Assembly (NCBI RefSeq): GCF_003259675.1
Contig: NZ_PZJG01000001.1
Coordinates: 434,001-498,000, forward strand
Reading direction: 5' to 3'
Source of the DNA: Macrococcoides bohemicum
Lineage (GTDB): Bacteria; Bacillota; Bacilli; Staphylococcales; Staphylococcaceae
Length of the DNA: 64,000 nt
Below the pieces are notes generated by a model. The model worked only from the letters and a program-made list of their open reading frames with translations, ran no database searches and was not told where the DNA came from. Shown here piece after piece: positions 56,720 to 64,000 of the stretch. Made by a program: the position numbers and the translations under genes. The number at the start of each line of letters is the position of its first letter. The first letter of the stretch is position 1.

Positions 56720-57892
56720 ATGTCTAGAATTTATTACAATATTCTTTTAATCCAGCTTTCATTTAGTGCTGGATTTATTTTTTATAATGTTTCAATTACA
56801 TATTTCATTTATCAATTAACACAATCAACTTTTCTAGCAAGTTTAACAACATTTTTAAATCTCATTGCTAAAATGATAAGTAAGTTTTTTATTCAAAAAT
56901 TCACTCAGAAATATACGATTAAACAAATATTATTAATAAATACATCTGCACAGATGATATTTTTATTATTGATGTTAGTGTTTATGAATTTAAAAGTATT
57001 ATTAATCATATATATTCTTACTACTTTAATTTCTTTTTTTAATGGCATGTTCTATCCATTAAAAAACACTTTAATAAAAAATGTATTTGATGAAAATGAA
57101 GTCGCAAAAGTCATTGCAGGAATCTCTTCATTCGACCAGGCAATTATGTTTTCTGGATATATCATTGCAGGATGGATACTCGCAATGACAAATGTGGTTT
57201 TTGTTATGTCAATTACTCTTTTGTTTTTCGTTATTGCTTTTATTAACATTTTTATGATTCCAATTAATAAAAAAGAGTTGATTGAATTACAACATCGAAC
57301 GACTACTAGTATAGTTGAAGGGTATCGATTATTGTTTAGTTTTCCTGTATTAAGGCAATTAACATTTATTGAATTTATTGAAGCCTTAATTGGGACAATT
57401 TGGATTGGTGCGATTCAATTAGCGTTTATAGAAGAGTTTTTGAATGAGGATACATCCTGGTGGGGTTACTTTAATGCTGCATACTTTGCAGGAACGATGA
57501 TAGGAGCAATTGTAATATATAAATTTAAGAAGTTATCAACGCTAAATTTATATACCATTATCATTTGCCAAATCGTATATGTCATAACGGTCATAATTTT
57601 TGGTACTATAAAAATACCTGTTATTTCTGTTTTGCTAATTTTTATTATGGGACTCGTATTTCAAACTAAAGATATTTTGCAGGAAACACTAATCATTTCA
57701 AAGATCCCAAAAGAACATATCACTCTACTTACAGCATTTAAATCAACGATTATAGAATTTGGATATTTGATTTCAATTATATCAATTGGAGTTTACGCAG
57801 AAGTAGTTCCTATTCAGTGGGTGTATATCACTTCAGGGATAGTATATATGTTATGCATTTATTTAATGTTAAAATTGAAAAGATTACTTTGA
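56720..57892 (+). CDS. MFS transporter
   Basis: A 390-residue major facilitator with about 11-12 hydrophobic segments. N-terminal half LIQLSFSAGFIFYNVSITYF and a cytoplasmic loop near residue 205 (QHRTTTSIVEGYRLLFSFPVL) resemble drug or siderophore-type MFS exporters. Substrate not inferable. ATG 56720, 5-6 nt after GGAGAG, is preferred over an in-frame start at 56687. Confidence 0.78.
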   Translation: MSRIYYNILLIQLSFSAGFIFYNVSITYFIYQLTQSTFLASLTTFLNLIAKMISKFFIQKFTQKYTIKQILLINTSAQMIFLLLMLVFMNLKVLLIIYILTTLISFFNGMFYPLKNTLIKNVFDENEVAKVIAGISSFDQAIMFSGYIIAGWILAMTNVVFVMSITLLFFVIAFINIFMIPINKKELIELQHRTTTSIVEGYRLLFSFPVLRQLTFIEFIEALIGTIWIGAIQLAFIEEFLNEDTSWWGYFNAAYFAGTMIGAIVIYKFKKLSTLNLYTIIICQIVYVITVIIFGTIKIPVISVLLIFIMGLVFQTKDILQETLIISKIPKEHITLLTAFKSTIIEFGYLISIISIGVYAEVVPIQWVYITSGIVYMLCIYLMLKLKRLL

Positions 57893-57934
57893 AAAAATCA
57901 CCTCAATCGACTTTAGATTGAGGTGACTTTTTTG
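57893..57934. terminator. Bidirectional terminator, MFS / CHAP gene
   Basis: TCACCTCAATC / GATTGAGGTGA stem, A run before and T run after. The CHAP gene stop (57903-57905) lies in the stem. Confidence 0.85.
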
Positions 57935-58391
57935 GATTTATCTTAGGATGGATAATTTTATATCTGAATAAATTTTTATTATATATAATACGCTCTGTTA
58001 TTTCATATGGCTGTGTATAATTCATCTCTGAAACTTTTACATTACCGTTTTGATATACATGCTCAATGTATGCTACATGACCTTGCGTGCCTCTTGGTGA
58101 TTGAAGTAACGCACCTTTTCGTGGCGAATGGTTTACATTATATCCATCTTGTTTAGCAAGCTTCGCCCAATACTTTGCATCACGCCATGATCGTTCTATC
58201 ATGTTGCCGTCTTTCTTTACTTTATCAAATACATAATAGGTACATTGACCTTTATCATAAGTGTTTATAGCCATCGGATCTGGCATAAGTTCTATTTTTA
58301 TCTGTTCATATTTTTGGAAGAGTTTATCGTGATTCATAAATATGAGCATGATTGATATGATGAAGATGAGGAAATAGATTATTCTTTTCAT
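57903..58391 (-). CDS. Membrane-anchored CHAP-domain protein
   Basis: A 162-residue protein: an N-terminal transmembrane helix (2-19) with no clear cleavage site, then a CHAP domain (about 40-145) with nucleophile Cys50 in YDKGQCTYYVF and the histidine in GTQGHVAYIE. CHAP domains cleave peptidoglycan cross-bridges or stem peptides; staphylococcal relatives include IsaA/SsaA-type and phage lysins. The start overlaps the GNAT gene by 4 bases. Confidence 0.82.
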   Translation of the reverse strand: MKRIIYFLIFIISIMLIFMNHDKLFQKYEQIKIELMPDPMAINTYDKGQCTYYVFDKVKKDGNMIERSWRDAKYWAKLAKQDGYNVNHSPRKGALLQSPRGTQGHVAYIEHVYQNGNVKVSEMNYTQPYEITERIIYNKNLFRYKIIHPKINPKKSPQSKVD

Positions 58392-58873
58392 AGTGATTTT
58401 ATATACCAGCGATCCATTGCTGAATGGTCACTGCCTTCGATTGGTTGTTCTAATAATTGAAAGCCATACTTTTCATAGAGCATACATGCAACTTCTAGTT
58501 TACCCATTGTTTCTAAATAACAAGCTTTATAATGGTTTGATGCAAATGCTAATGCTTGATCCATTAATAGTTTAGAAATACCTTTCCCTTGTGAAGATTC
58601 TAAGATATATAGTTTTTGAAGTTCACATATCGTCCCATCTTCACTGAATGGGGCAATGCCAACACCACCTAAAACTTCTCCATTTTGCTCTGCTATCCAG
58701 TATTGTGCATATTTACGTTCACCATAATATGATGATAGTTGTGCTAGTTCTGGGTCAAAGTATGCTGATCCAGGGATATCTAAGTTGAACGATTCAAGAG
58801 ACGTTTGAATGATTTTATGGATGATGGGATTATCTTTTTGTTGGATTGGTCTGATTTGAAATGTATTAGGCAT
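58388..58873 (-). CDS. GNAT family N-acetyltransferase
   Basis: A 161-residue acetyltransferase. The acetyl-CoA loop appears as LQKLYILESSQGKGISKLLMDQA, followed by ACYLETMGK and LYEKYGFQ. Substrate unknown. ATG 58873 has AAAGGAGG 7 nt upstream; the frame from 58948 starts in the promoter region. Forms a two-gene unit with the CHAP protein. Confidence 0.82.
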   Translation of the reverse strand: MPNTFQIRPIQQKDNPIIHKIIQTSLESFNLDIPGSAYFDPELAQLSSYYGERKYAQYWIAEQNGEVLGGVGIAPFSEDGTICELQKLYILESSQGKGISKLLMDQALAFASNHYKACYLETMGKLEVACMLYEKYGFQLLEQPIEGSDHSAMDRWYIKSL

Positions 58874-59215
58874 AAGGATACCTCCTTTAAGATTACTGTA
58901 AATAGTAATGAAGCGCGGTGTGTATGTCAATAAAATAGGGATGCTCAATAATTAATCCTATATTTTATCCATTATACTTCGGTTATATATTATTGAGTAA
59001 GTTTGCAAACGAATAATTGTAGTTATGTTAAAGAAATAATACGTTGACTCATAAGTAAACGAACAATCGCTAATAAAAAATAGTAGGTAATACGTTACCA
59101 GCAATCAATAACCTATATATTATCTACATCTTTTTATATTCACGAATTAATCACTAGATTTCACGGTCTTTATTCGTTATGATAGTTGTATCAATTTAGA
59201 AGAGGTGTTATATCA
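58874..59215. other. Intergenic region with two dyads, no gene seen
   Basis: Holds the divergent promoters of the GNAT and bacilliredoxin genes. A 9-bp inverted repeat CTCAATAAT / ATTATTGAG (58944-58952, 58989-58997) and a small palindrome GGTAATACGTTACC (59086-59099) are visible. TATGAT near 59180 may be the -10 for the downstream gene. No reading frame of note. Confidence 0.5.
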
Positions 59216-59653
59216 ATGGATATGAATTTTAATATGTTTATGGAAGATTTCGTAAACAATGCACGTCAAGAAATCGAAACTGCGGGTTACAAACAGTTAA
59301 CAACGCCTGAAGCGGTTAAAGAAACGTTTGATAAACCTGGTACAACTTTTGTCATGGTCAACTCTGTTTGTGGTTGTGCTGGCGGTATCGCTCGTCCTGC
59401 TGCAGCACATGCATTACATTATGATAAATTACCTGATCAATTAGTAACTGTATTTGCTGGTCAGGATAAAGAAGCGACTGAAACAGCTCGTGATTACTTT
59501 GAAGGTTATCCACCAAGTAGTCCATCATTTGCTTTACTTAAAGATGGTAAGATTGTAAAAATGATCGAAAGACATGAAATAGAAGGTCACGATCCAATGA
59601 GTGTTATTACAAACATTCAAGCTTTATTTGAAGAGCATTGTGAGGAACGTTAA
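59216..59653 (+). CDS. brxB: Bacilliredoxin BrxA/BrxB family protein
   Basis: A 145-residue thioredoxin-fold protein (YphP/YqiW family) with the CGC active site (Cys52-Gly53-Cys54) in [15 protein letters not shown]. Removes bacillithiol from oxidised proteins. The later [23 protein letters not shown] is typical. ATG 59216 follows AGAGGTG; the frame from 59186 is not needed. BrxA versus BrxB cannot be decided with certainty. Confidence 0.88.
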   Translation: MDMNFNMFMEDFVNNARQEIETAGYKQLTTPEAVKETFDKPGTTFVMVNSVCGCAGGIARPAAAHALHYDKLPDQLVTVFAGQDKEATETARDYFEGYPPSSPSFALLKDGKIVKMIERHEIEGHDPMSVITNIQALFEEHCEER

Positions 59654-59660
59654 TTCATTC

Positions 59661-60629
59661 ATGAAGATTAAGCCTTATAAGATTGGTTCGCGTACGATTA
59701 AGACTGCTTTCGGTATGTCTCTCGGCGTAATCATCTGTAAGATGATGGGTCTCGAGAATTTCTCATCTGCTGCTATTTTAGTCGTTCTTTGTGTGAAGAA
59801 TACAAAAGTAAAATCTTTAGAAGCTGCAAGTGCGAGATTTTTCTCGTGCTTGCTTGGTATTTTGTTTTCATATATTTTCTTTATGAATTTAGGCTTTAAT
59901 CCGATTGTCCTCGGTATCCTCGTCTTACTGTTTATTCCTGTTACAGTAATGTTCGGTATACAAGAAGGTGTGGTCACAAGTATCGTTATCATTCTACATT
60001 GCTTTAATTCAGGTCATATTGACTGGGCATTAGCTGTTAATGAATTTCTATTACTTTGTGTAGGCATGGGCATCGCTTTAATTTTAAATCTTTATATGCC
60101 GAATCACAACAATACATTACATGGTTATAAACGTGCGATAGAGATGGAATTTCAGGTTATTGTCAGCCGATTGAGTGATGCGTTAAAGCATCCTGAAATT
60201 GTATTGAACACAAATGATATTGATAAGCTGCATGAAACGATTGAACGTGCGAAGTCACTTGCCTATATGGAAGTAGAGAATCATTTTTCACGTAATGATA
60301 ATTCATATTATCATTATTTTGATATGCGTGAATCCCAACTTGAGCTTTTGGCACGTATGACACACCTGATTAATGAAATAAGCTGTAAAGATAAGCTACA
60401 TATGCAGTGTAGCGGGTTGTTAGAGGATTTATCAAATAATATAACGAGCAATAATTTTACTGCAATAAGATTACATGATTTATATGAAATAATGCTGGAT
60501 TTAGATAATTATCCATTACCGGATTCACATGAGCGATTGAAATCTCGTTCTGCCGCAATTCAGCTGCTTAAAGAAATAGAAAGTTATTTAATGATAAAAT
60601 CTAAATTTGGCTCTTTAAAGATGTATTAA
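59661..60629 (+). CDS. Aromatic acid exporter (ArAE/DUF939) family membrane protein
   Basis: A 322-residue protein with an N-terminal four- to five-helix membrane domain (15-150, with GSRTIKTAFGMSLGVIICKMMGL) and a C-terminal helical cytoplasmic domain. Belongs to the DUF939/ArAE_1 group; substrates are unknown in Firmicutes. GAGGAA lies upstream; 7-nt gap from brxB, so cotranscription is likely. Confidence 0.82.
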   Translation: MKIKPYKIGSRTIKTAFGMSLGVIICKMMGLENFSSAAILVVLCVKNTKVKSLEAASARFFSCLLGILFSYIFFMNLGFNPIVLGILVLLFIPVTVMFGIQEGVVTSIVIILHCFNSGHIDWALAVNEFLLLCVGMGIALILNLYMPNHNNTLHGYKRAIEMEFQVIVSRLSDALKHPEIVLNTNDIDKLHETIERAKSLAYMEVENHFSRNDNSYYHYFDMRESQLELLARMTHLINEISCKDKLHMQCSGLLEDLSNNITSNNFTAIRLHDLYEIMLDLDNYPLPDSHERLKSRSAAIQLLKEIESYLMIKSKFGSLKMY

Positions 60630-60663
60630 AAAAACGTTGAGAAGGTTTTCTCAACGTTTTTTA
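60629..60663. terminator. Bidirectional terminator
   Basis: AAAAAACGTTGAGAA with its complement TTCTCAACGTTTTTT. It ends both the ArAE gene and the minus-strand miniprotein gene. Confidence 0.85.
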
Positions 60664-60762
60664 CATATTAAGATATGGTAATACAGCGCTAAGCACTAAT
60701 GCTGCAACGATTAATACAAGTAAGACGATAATAAAGACTTTGCGTGCTGTTTTGTTATTCAT
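60661..60762 (-). CDS. 33-residue single-pass membrane miniprotein
   Basis: Encodes MNNKTARKVFIIVLLVLIVA, then ALVLSAVLPYLNM: a basic N-terminus and one long hydrophobic helix. AAGGAAG lies 6 nt before the ATG and a terminator follows the stop directly, so it is a complete small gene. It resembles the Prli42-type stressosome membrane miniproteins of Bacillales in size and topology; this identity is tentative. Confidence 0.62.
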   Translation of the reverse strand: MNNKTARKVFIIVLLVLIVAALVLSAVLPYLNM

Positions 60763-60888
60763 TCTGTACTTCCTTTCTTAAGAGCATTTTATTTATTATA
60801 TCAAATAATCGATTTTACGTCTTATCCTTTATTGATGAACAGTTGTTTGGTACGATAAATATAAATAATATTTTAAGGAGTGTTGTAA

Positions 60889-61992
60889 ATGAACCAGCAA
60901 AGATTAGTGGATACTTTTATTGAACTTGTAAAGATTGATAGCGAGAGTGGTAATGAACGTGAGATTGCAAATCATTTAAAAACATTATATTCAGAGCTTG
61001 GCTTTGAAGTCACTGAAGACGATACACAAAGTAAGACAGGTTTTGGTGCGGGCAATCTAATTATGAAATTAAAAGGCACAACAGATCAGGAGACAATATT
61101 ACTTTCTTGTCATATGGATACTGTTACGCCCGGTAATGGCATTAATCCGATTATTACTGATAATGTTATTCATACAGATGGCTCTACGATTCTTGGTGCT
61201 GATGATAAAGCGGGGATTGCTGCAATGATTGAAGCGATTCGAACGATTAATGAAGAACAAATCCCACATGGTGATATTGAAGTAGTTATTTCAGTTGGAG
61301 AAGAATCTCATTTAATTGGTGCTAGTGTATTAGATGGATCTAAATTAAATGCGAAACTAGGGTATGCACTGGATGCGGGTAGTGAAGTTGGTACAATTGT
61401 AAACCAGGCGCCATCAAATGCGACCCTTAATATTGAAATTACAGGTGTTACAGCACATGCTGGTGTAGCACCGGAAAACGGTGTAAGTGCGATAAACATC
61501 GCTTCTCGTGCAATAAGCAATATGAAGCTAGGTAGAATAGATGCAGAGACGACTGCTAATATCGGTACGATTGAAGGAGGTTCAAGAACGAATATCGTTG
61601 CTGAAAAATGTTATATTGTTGCAGAAGCGCGCAGTCTAGTTGATAGTAAAATGGAGGCACAAGTTGCACATATGAAAGAAGCAATTCTTACTGCAGCAGC
61701 AGAACTCGGTGGGAAAGCTGATGTAGAGGTTAAAGTAAATTATCCATCATTTAATATTGATAAATCAAGCAAAGTAATCGAGATTGCAAGTCAAGCAGCT
61801 GAACGTGTAGGTAGAACACCAGAAGTTGTACCAAACGGTGGAGGTAGTGATGCTAACTTTATTAACAAGTTTGTTCCGACTGTAGTATTAGCTGTCGGCT
61901 ATCAGGATATTCATACGGTAAATGAAAAGATGCCGATTGATGAATTAAATAAATTAACTGAACAGGTAATTGAAATCATTAAGCTTGTTTAG
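60889..61992 (+). CDS. M20 family metallopeptidase (peptidase T-like, YqjE)
   Basis: A 367-residue zinc-dependent aminopeptidase/tripeptidase-like enzyme. Metal motifs: SCHMDTVTPG, GADDKAG, VGEESHLIGA, ALDAGSEVG, and a dimerisation lid in the middle (VTAHAGVAPENGVSA). Comparable with B. subtilis YqjE, which lies near yqjI (gnd) as here. AAGGAG lies upstream. Confidence 0.85.
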   Translation: MNQQRLVDTFIELVKIDSESGNEREIANHLKTLYSELGFEVTEDDTQSKTGFGAGNLIMKLKGTTDQETILLSCHMDTVTPGNGINPIITDNVIHTDGSTILGADDKAGIAAMIEAIRTINEEQIPHGDIEVVISVGEESHLIGASVLDGSKLNAKLGYALDAGSEVGTIVNQAPSNATLNIEITGVTAHAGVAPENGVSAINIASRAISNMKLGRIDAETTANIGTIEGGSRTNIVAEKCYIVAEARSLVDSKMEAQVAHMKEAILTAAAELGGKADVEVKVNYPSFNIDKSSKVIEIASQAAERVGRTPEVVPNGGGSDANFINKFVPTVVLAVGYQDIHTVNEKMPIDELNKLTEQVIEIIKLV

Positions 61993-62052
61993 TTCAAACA
62001 TTATAGACATGTGCTATAATTATCATGAAAATTCATTTGAAAGAGGTATATT

Positions 62053-63456
62053 ATGAGTAAACAACAAATAGGCGTTATTGGTTTGGCTGTAATGGGTAAA
62101 AATTTAGCATGGAATATAGAATCACGCGGGAATACTGTTTCGGTATTTAACCGTTCAAAGGAAAAAACTGAAGAGATGATGAAAGAATCAGTTGGTAAAA
62201 ATATTTTCCCAACTTACTCTCTAGAAGAATTCGTAAATAGCCTTGAAAAGCCACGTAAAATCATGATGATGGTTAAAGCTGGGGAAGCAACAGATGCAAC
62301 AATCGAAAGCTTAATTCCATTATTAGATCAAGGCGATATTTTAATCGATGGTGGTAACACTAACTACAACGACACGATTCGTCGTAATGCATATCTTTCA
62401 GAAAAAGGATTCAATTTCATCGGTACGGGTGTTTCAGGTGGTGAAGAAGGTGCATTACATGGTCCTTCAATTATGCCAGGTGGTCAAAAAGAGGCATATG
62501 AACTTGTTAGACCTATTCTAGAATCTATTGCTGCTAAAGCTGAAGACGGCAAACCATGTGTTGCCTATATTGGTCCGGATGGTGCCGGTCATTATGTTAA
62601 AATGGTACACAACGGTATTGAATATGCAGATATGCAATTAATCGCTGAGAGTTATGATTTAATGAAAAATGTATTAGCTATGTCAAATGATGAAATCGCG
62701 GATACATTTAAATCATGGAATGAAGGCGAACTAGATAGCTACTTAATCGAAATCACAGCTGATATCTTTAAGAAATTAGATGAAGATGGTACGCCACTCG
62801 TTGAAAAAGTCATGGATAAAGCCGGACAAAAAGGTACAGGTAAATGGACTTCAATTAACGCATTAGACTTAGGTCAGCCATTAACGATAATCACTGAAAG
62901 TGTCTTTGCACGTTTCATCTCTAGTCAAAAAGATGAAAGAATTGTTGCAAGTGAAAATATCAATTCAAATAAAACAAATTTTGAAGGCGATAAAGCTGAA
63001 TTCTTAGAAGCAATTCGTGAAGCATTGTATATGAGTAAAATTTGTTGCTATGCACAAGGGTTCGCTCAAATGAGAGCAGCAAGTGAAGCTTATAACTGGA
63101 ACTTACAGTTAGGTGATTTAGCAATGATCTGGCGCGAAGGTTGTATTATTCGTGCACAATTCTTACAAAAGATTAAAGAAGCATATGATAATAACACAGA
63201 TTTACAAAACTTATTATTAGACCCATACTTCAAAGATGTTGTAGAAAAGTATCAAACTAGTTTACGTAAAGTTGCTGCGACTGCAATCACTACAGGTACA
63301 CCAGCACCAAGTTTTGCAGCAGCAATTAATTATTTTGATTCTTACACATCAAAAGATTTACCTGCAAATTTAATACAGGCACAACGTGATTATTTCGGTG
63401 CGCACACTTATGAACGTAAAGATAAAGAAGGCGTATTCCATACAGACTGGAAATAA
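62053..63456 (+). CDS. gnd: 6-phosphogluconate dehydrogenase (decarboxylating)
   Basis: A 467-residue NADP-dependent oxidative pentose-phosphate enzyme giving ribulose 5-phosphate. Rossmann motif [15 protein letters not shown], substrate residues [28 protein letters not shown] and KGTGKWT, and a long C-terminal helical domain. AAGAGG lies upstream; a strong terminator follows. Confidence 0.96.
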   Translation: MSKQQIGVIGLAVMGKNLAWNIESRGNTVSVFNRSKEKTEEMMKESVGKNIFPTYSLEEFVNSLEKPRKIMMMVKAGEATDATIESLIPLLDQGDILIDGGNTNYNDTIRRNAYLSEKGFNFIGTGVSGGEEGALHGPSIMPGGQKEAYELVRPILESIAAKAEDGKPCVAYIGPDGAGHYVKMVHNGIEYADMQLIAESYDLMKNVLAMSNDEIADTFKSWNEGELDSYLIEITADIFKKLDEDGTPLVEKVMDKAGQKGTGKWTSINALDLGQPLTIITESVFARFISSQKDERIVASENINSNKTNFEGDKAEFLEAIREALYMSKICCYAQGFAQMRAASEAYNWNLQLGDLAMIWREGCIIRAQFLQKIKEAYDNNTDLQNLLLDPYFKDVVEKYQTSLRKVAATAITTGTPAPSFAAAINYFDSYTSKDLPANLIQAQRDYFGAHTYERKDKEGVFHTDWK

Positions 63457-63468
63457 TTATGTTGTATA

Positions 63469-63508
63469 TCAAAAAGCTCGCAAGAATTTTCTCTTGCGAG
63501 CTTTTTAT
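63469..63508. terminator. Bidirectional terminator after gnd
   Basis: AAAAGCTCGCAAGA / TCTTGCGAGCTTTT stem with a short loop and T run; the minus-strand gene's stop (63505) is at its edge. Confidence 0.85.
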
Positions 63509-64000
63509 AATGTTGGTATCCAAAGTTCAACTTTATTGAAGCTATTATCAAAATCCATATCATCAGGAAAAATATAAATATACTGACTATTGCGTTCGTA
63601 GTGAATATTAAAGTCTACTTGTTTTTCAACAGATTGCCAAATTTCATTGAATACATAATCAAGCTTTCCACGAGATTCAAATTTAGCGTAATCACCGTTA
63701 TAGATTTGTTTGCTTTCATAATCAAAAGTACGTTCTGACTTCACTCCTACAAATATTTCTATATCATTTGCATTAGGTTGAACAACCACATAAATTTTTT
63801 TGTCTGAGCTAAATGATAATAATGATTTAATTTCTTCTTTTTCTTTTAATTCATAGACGATATCCGGGATAAGAAAATGATTACCTAATTCATTAAATGA
63901 AACGATTTCTTGTATTCCTACAATTCTGAAACTATCCATCGTCTGCATTTTATAAGGCATCGGAGGCTTCGTCGTCACAGATAGCTGAATGTAGAGTCGT
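63505..64000 (-). CDS. GyrI-like/effector-binding domain protein, partial at right edge
   Basis: At least 157 residues, and the frame stays open through the window edge (RLYIQLSVTTKPPMPYKM precedes the first GTG at 63978), so the gene probably begins outside. The visible part resembles the GyrI-like/Rob-type ligand-binding domain found at the C-terminus of AraC- and MerR-family regulators: DSFRIVGIQEIVSFN, then ELWIPTL at the end. A DNA-binding domain may lie beyond the window. Moderate confidence. Confidence 0.6.
   Translation of the reverse strand, partial: RLYIQLSVTTKPPMPYKMQTMDSFRIVGIQEIVSFNELGNHFLIPDIVYELKEKEEIKSLLSFSSDKKIYVVVQPNANDIEIFVGVKSERTFDYESKQIYNGDYAKFESRGKLDYVFNEIWQSVEKQVDFNIHYERNSQYIYIFPDDMDFDNSFNKVELWIPTL

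Noticed and set aside
63386-63577. Plus-strand frame across the gnd end
   Set aside because: Overlaps gnd out of frame and passes through its terminator; lysine-rich, no ribosome site.

Overview
The window is a low-GC Firmicute chromosome segment, most likely Macrococcus or a close relative in the Staphylococcaceae. This is inferred from AT-rich codon use, Staphylococcus-like proteins (PstS, SodA, the class B PBP beside sodA, LipM, FusB-type protein) and gene order. No database search was possible, so names rest on motif recognition and synteny.

The first 48.6 kb is a conserved core collinear with the B. subtilis yqfN-yqjI interval: trmK, nif3-like, ispH, cshB, nfo, znuCB-zur, a nucleotidase, ispG, a DUF1189 gene, sodA, a class B PBP, pstSCAB-phoU, rpmG, yqgN, the rhomboid gluP, yqgQ, glcK, yqgV, yqgW, yqgX, yqgY, the seven-gene comG competence operon, aroK, a glycine riboswitch with gcvT-gcvPA-gcvPB, a rhodanese-like gene, lipM, a YkyA-like lipoprotein, a degraded insertion sequence, an M24 peptidase, efp, accBC, yqhY, nusB, xseAB, ispA, dxs, tlyA, argR, recN, a Spo0A-type response regulator, a glycerophosphodiesterase, yqzF and leucine dehydrogenase. 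In B. subtilis the spoIIIA operon lies between efp and accB, and spoIVB between recN and spo0A. Here both are missing, yet a diverged spo0A is still in its ancestral slot.

From 48.7 to 59 kb the sequence is accessory and partly decayed. It holds a DUF418 remnant abutting a frameshifted nucleoside phosphorylase, small orphan or broken genes, a candidate type I toxin-antitoxin locus (29-residue membrane toxin, antisense RNA, sequestered ribosome site), a methionyl-tRNA synthetase of the double zinc-knuckle type under a T-box leader, a three-copy 41-bp tandem repeat, a FusB-family fusidic-acid-resistance homologue, an RtcB RNA ligase, a DJ-1/PfpI protein, small membrane proteins, an MFS transporter, a membrane-anchored CHAP protein and a GNAT acetyltransferase. 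The core resumes at 59.2 kb with a BrxA/B bacilliredoxin, an ArAE-type membrane protein, a 33-residue membrane miniprotein, an M20 peptidase and gnd. A regulator-like gene runs off the right edge.

Functional links: gcvT/gcvPA/gcvPB and LipM form a glycine-cleavage and lipoyl module; pstSCAB-phoU has an upstream Pho-box array; ispH, ispG, ispA and dxs supply isoprenoids; znuCB-zur handles zinc. No rRNA, tRNA or CRISPR array was found.
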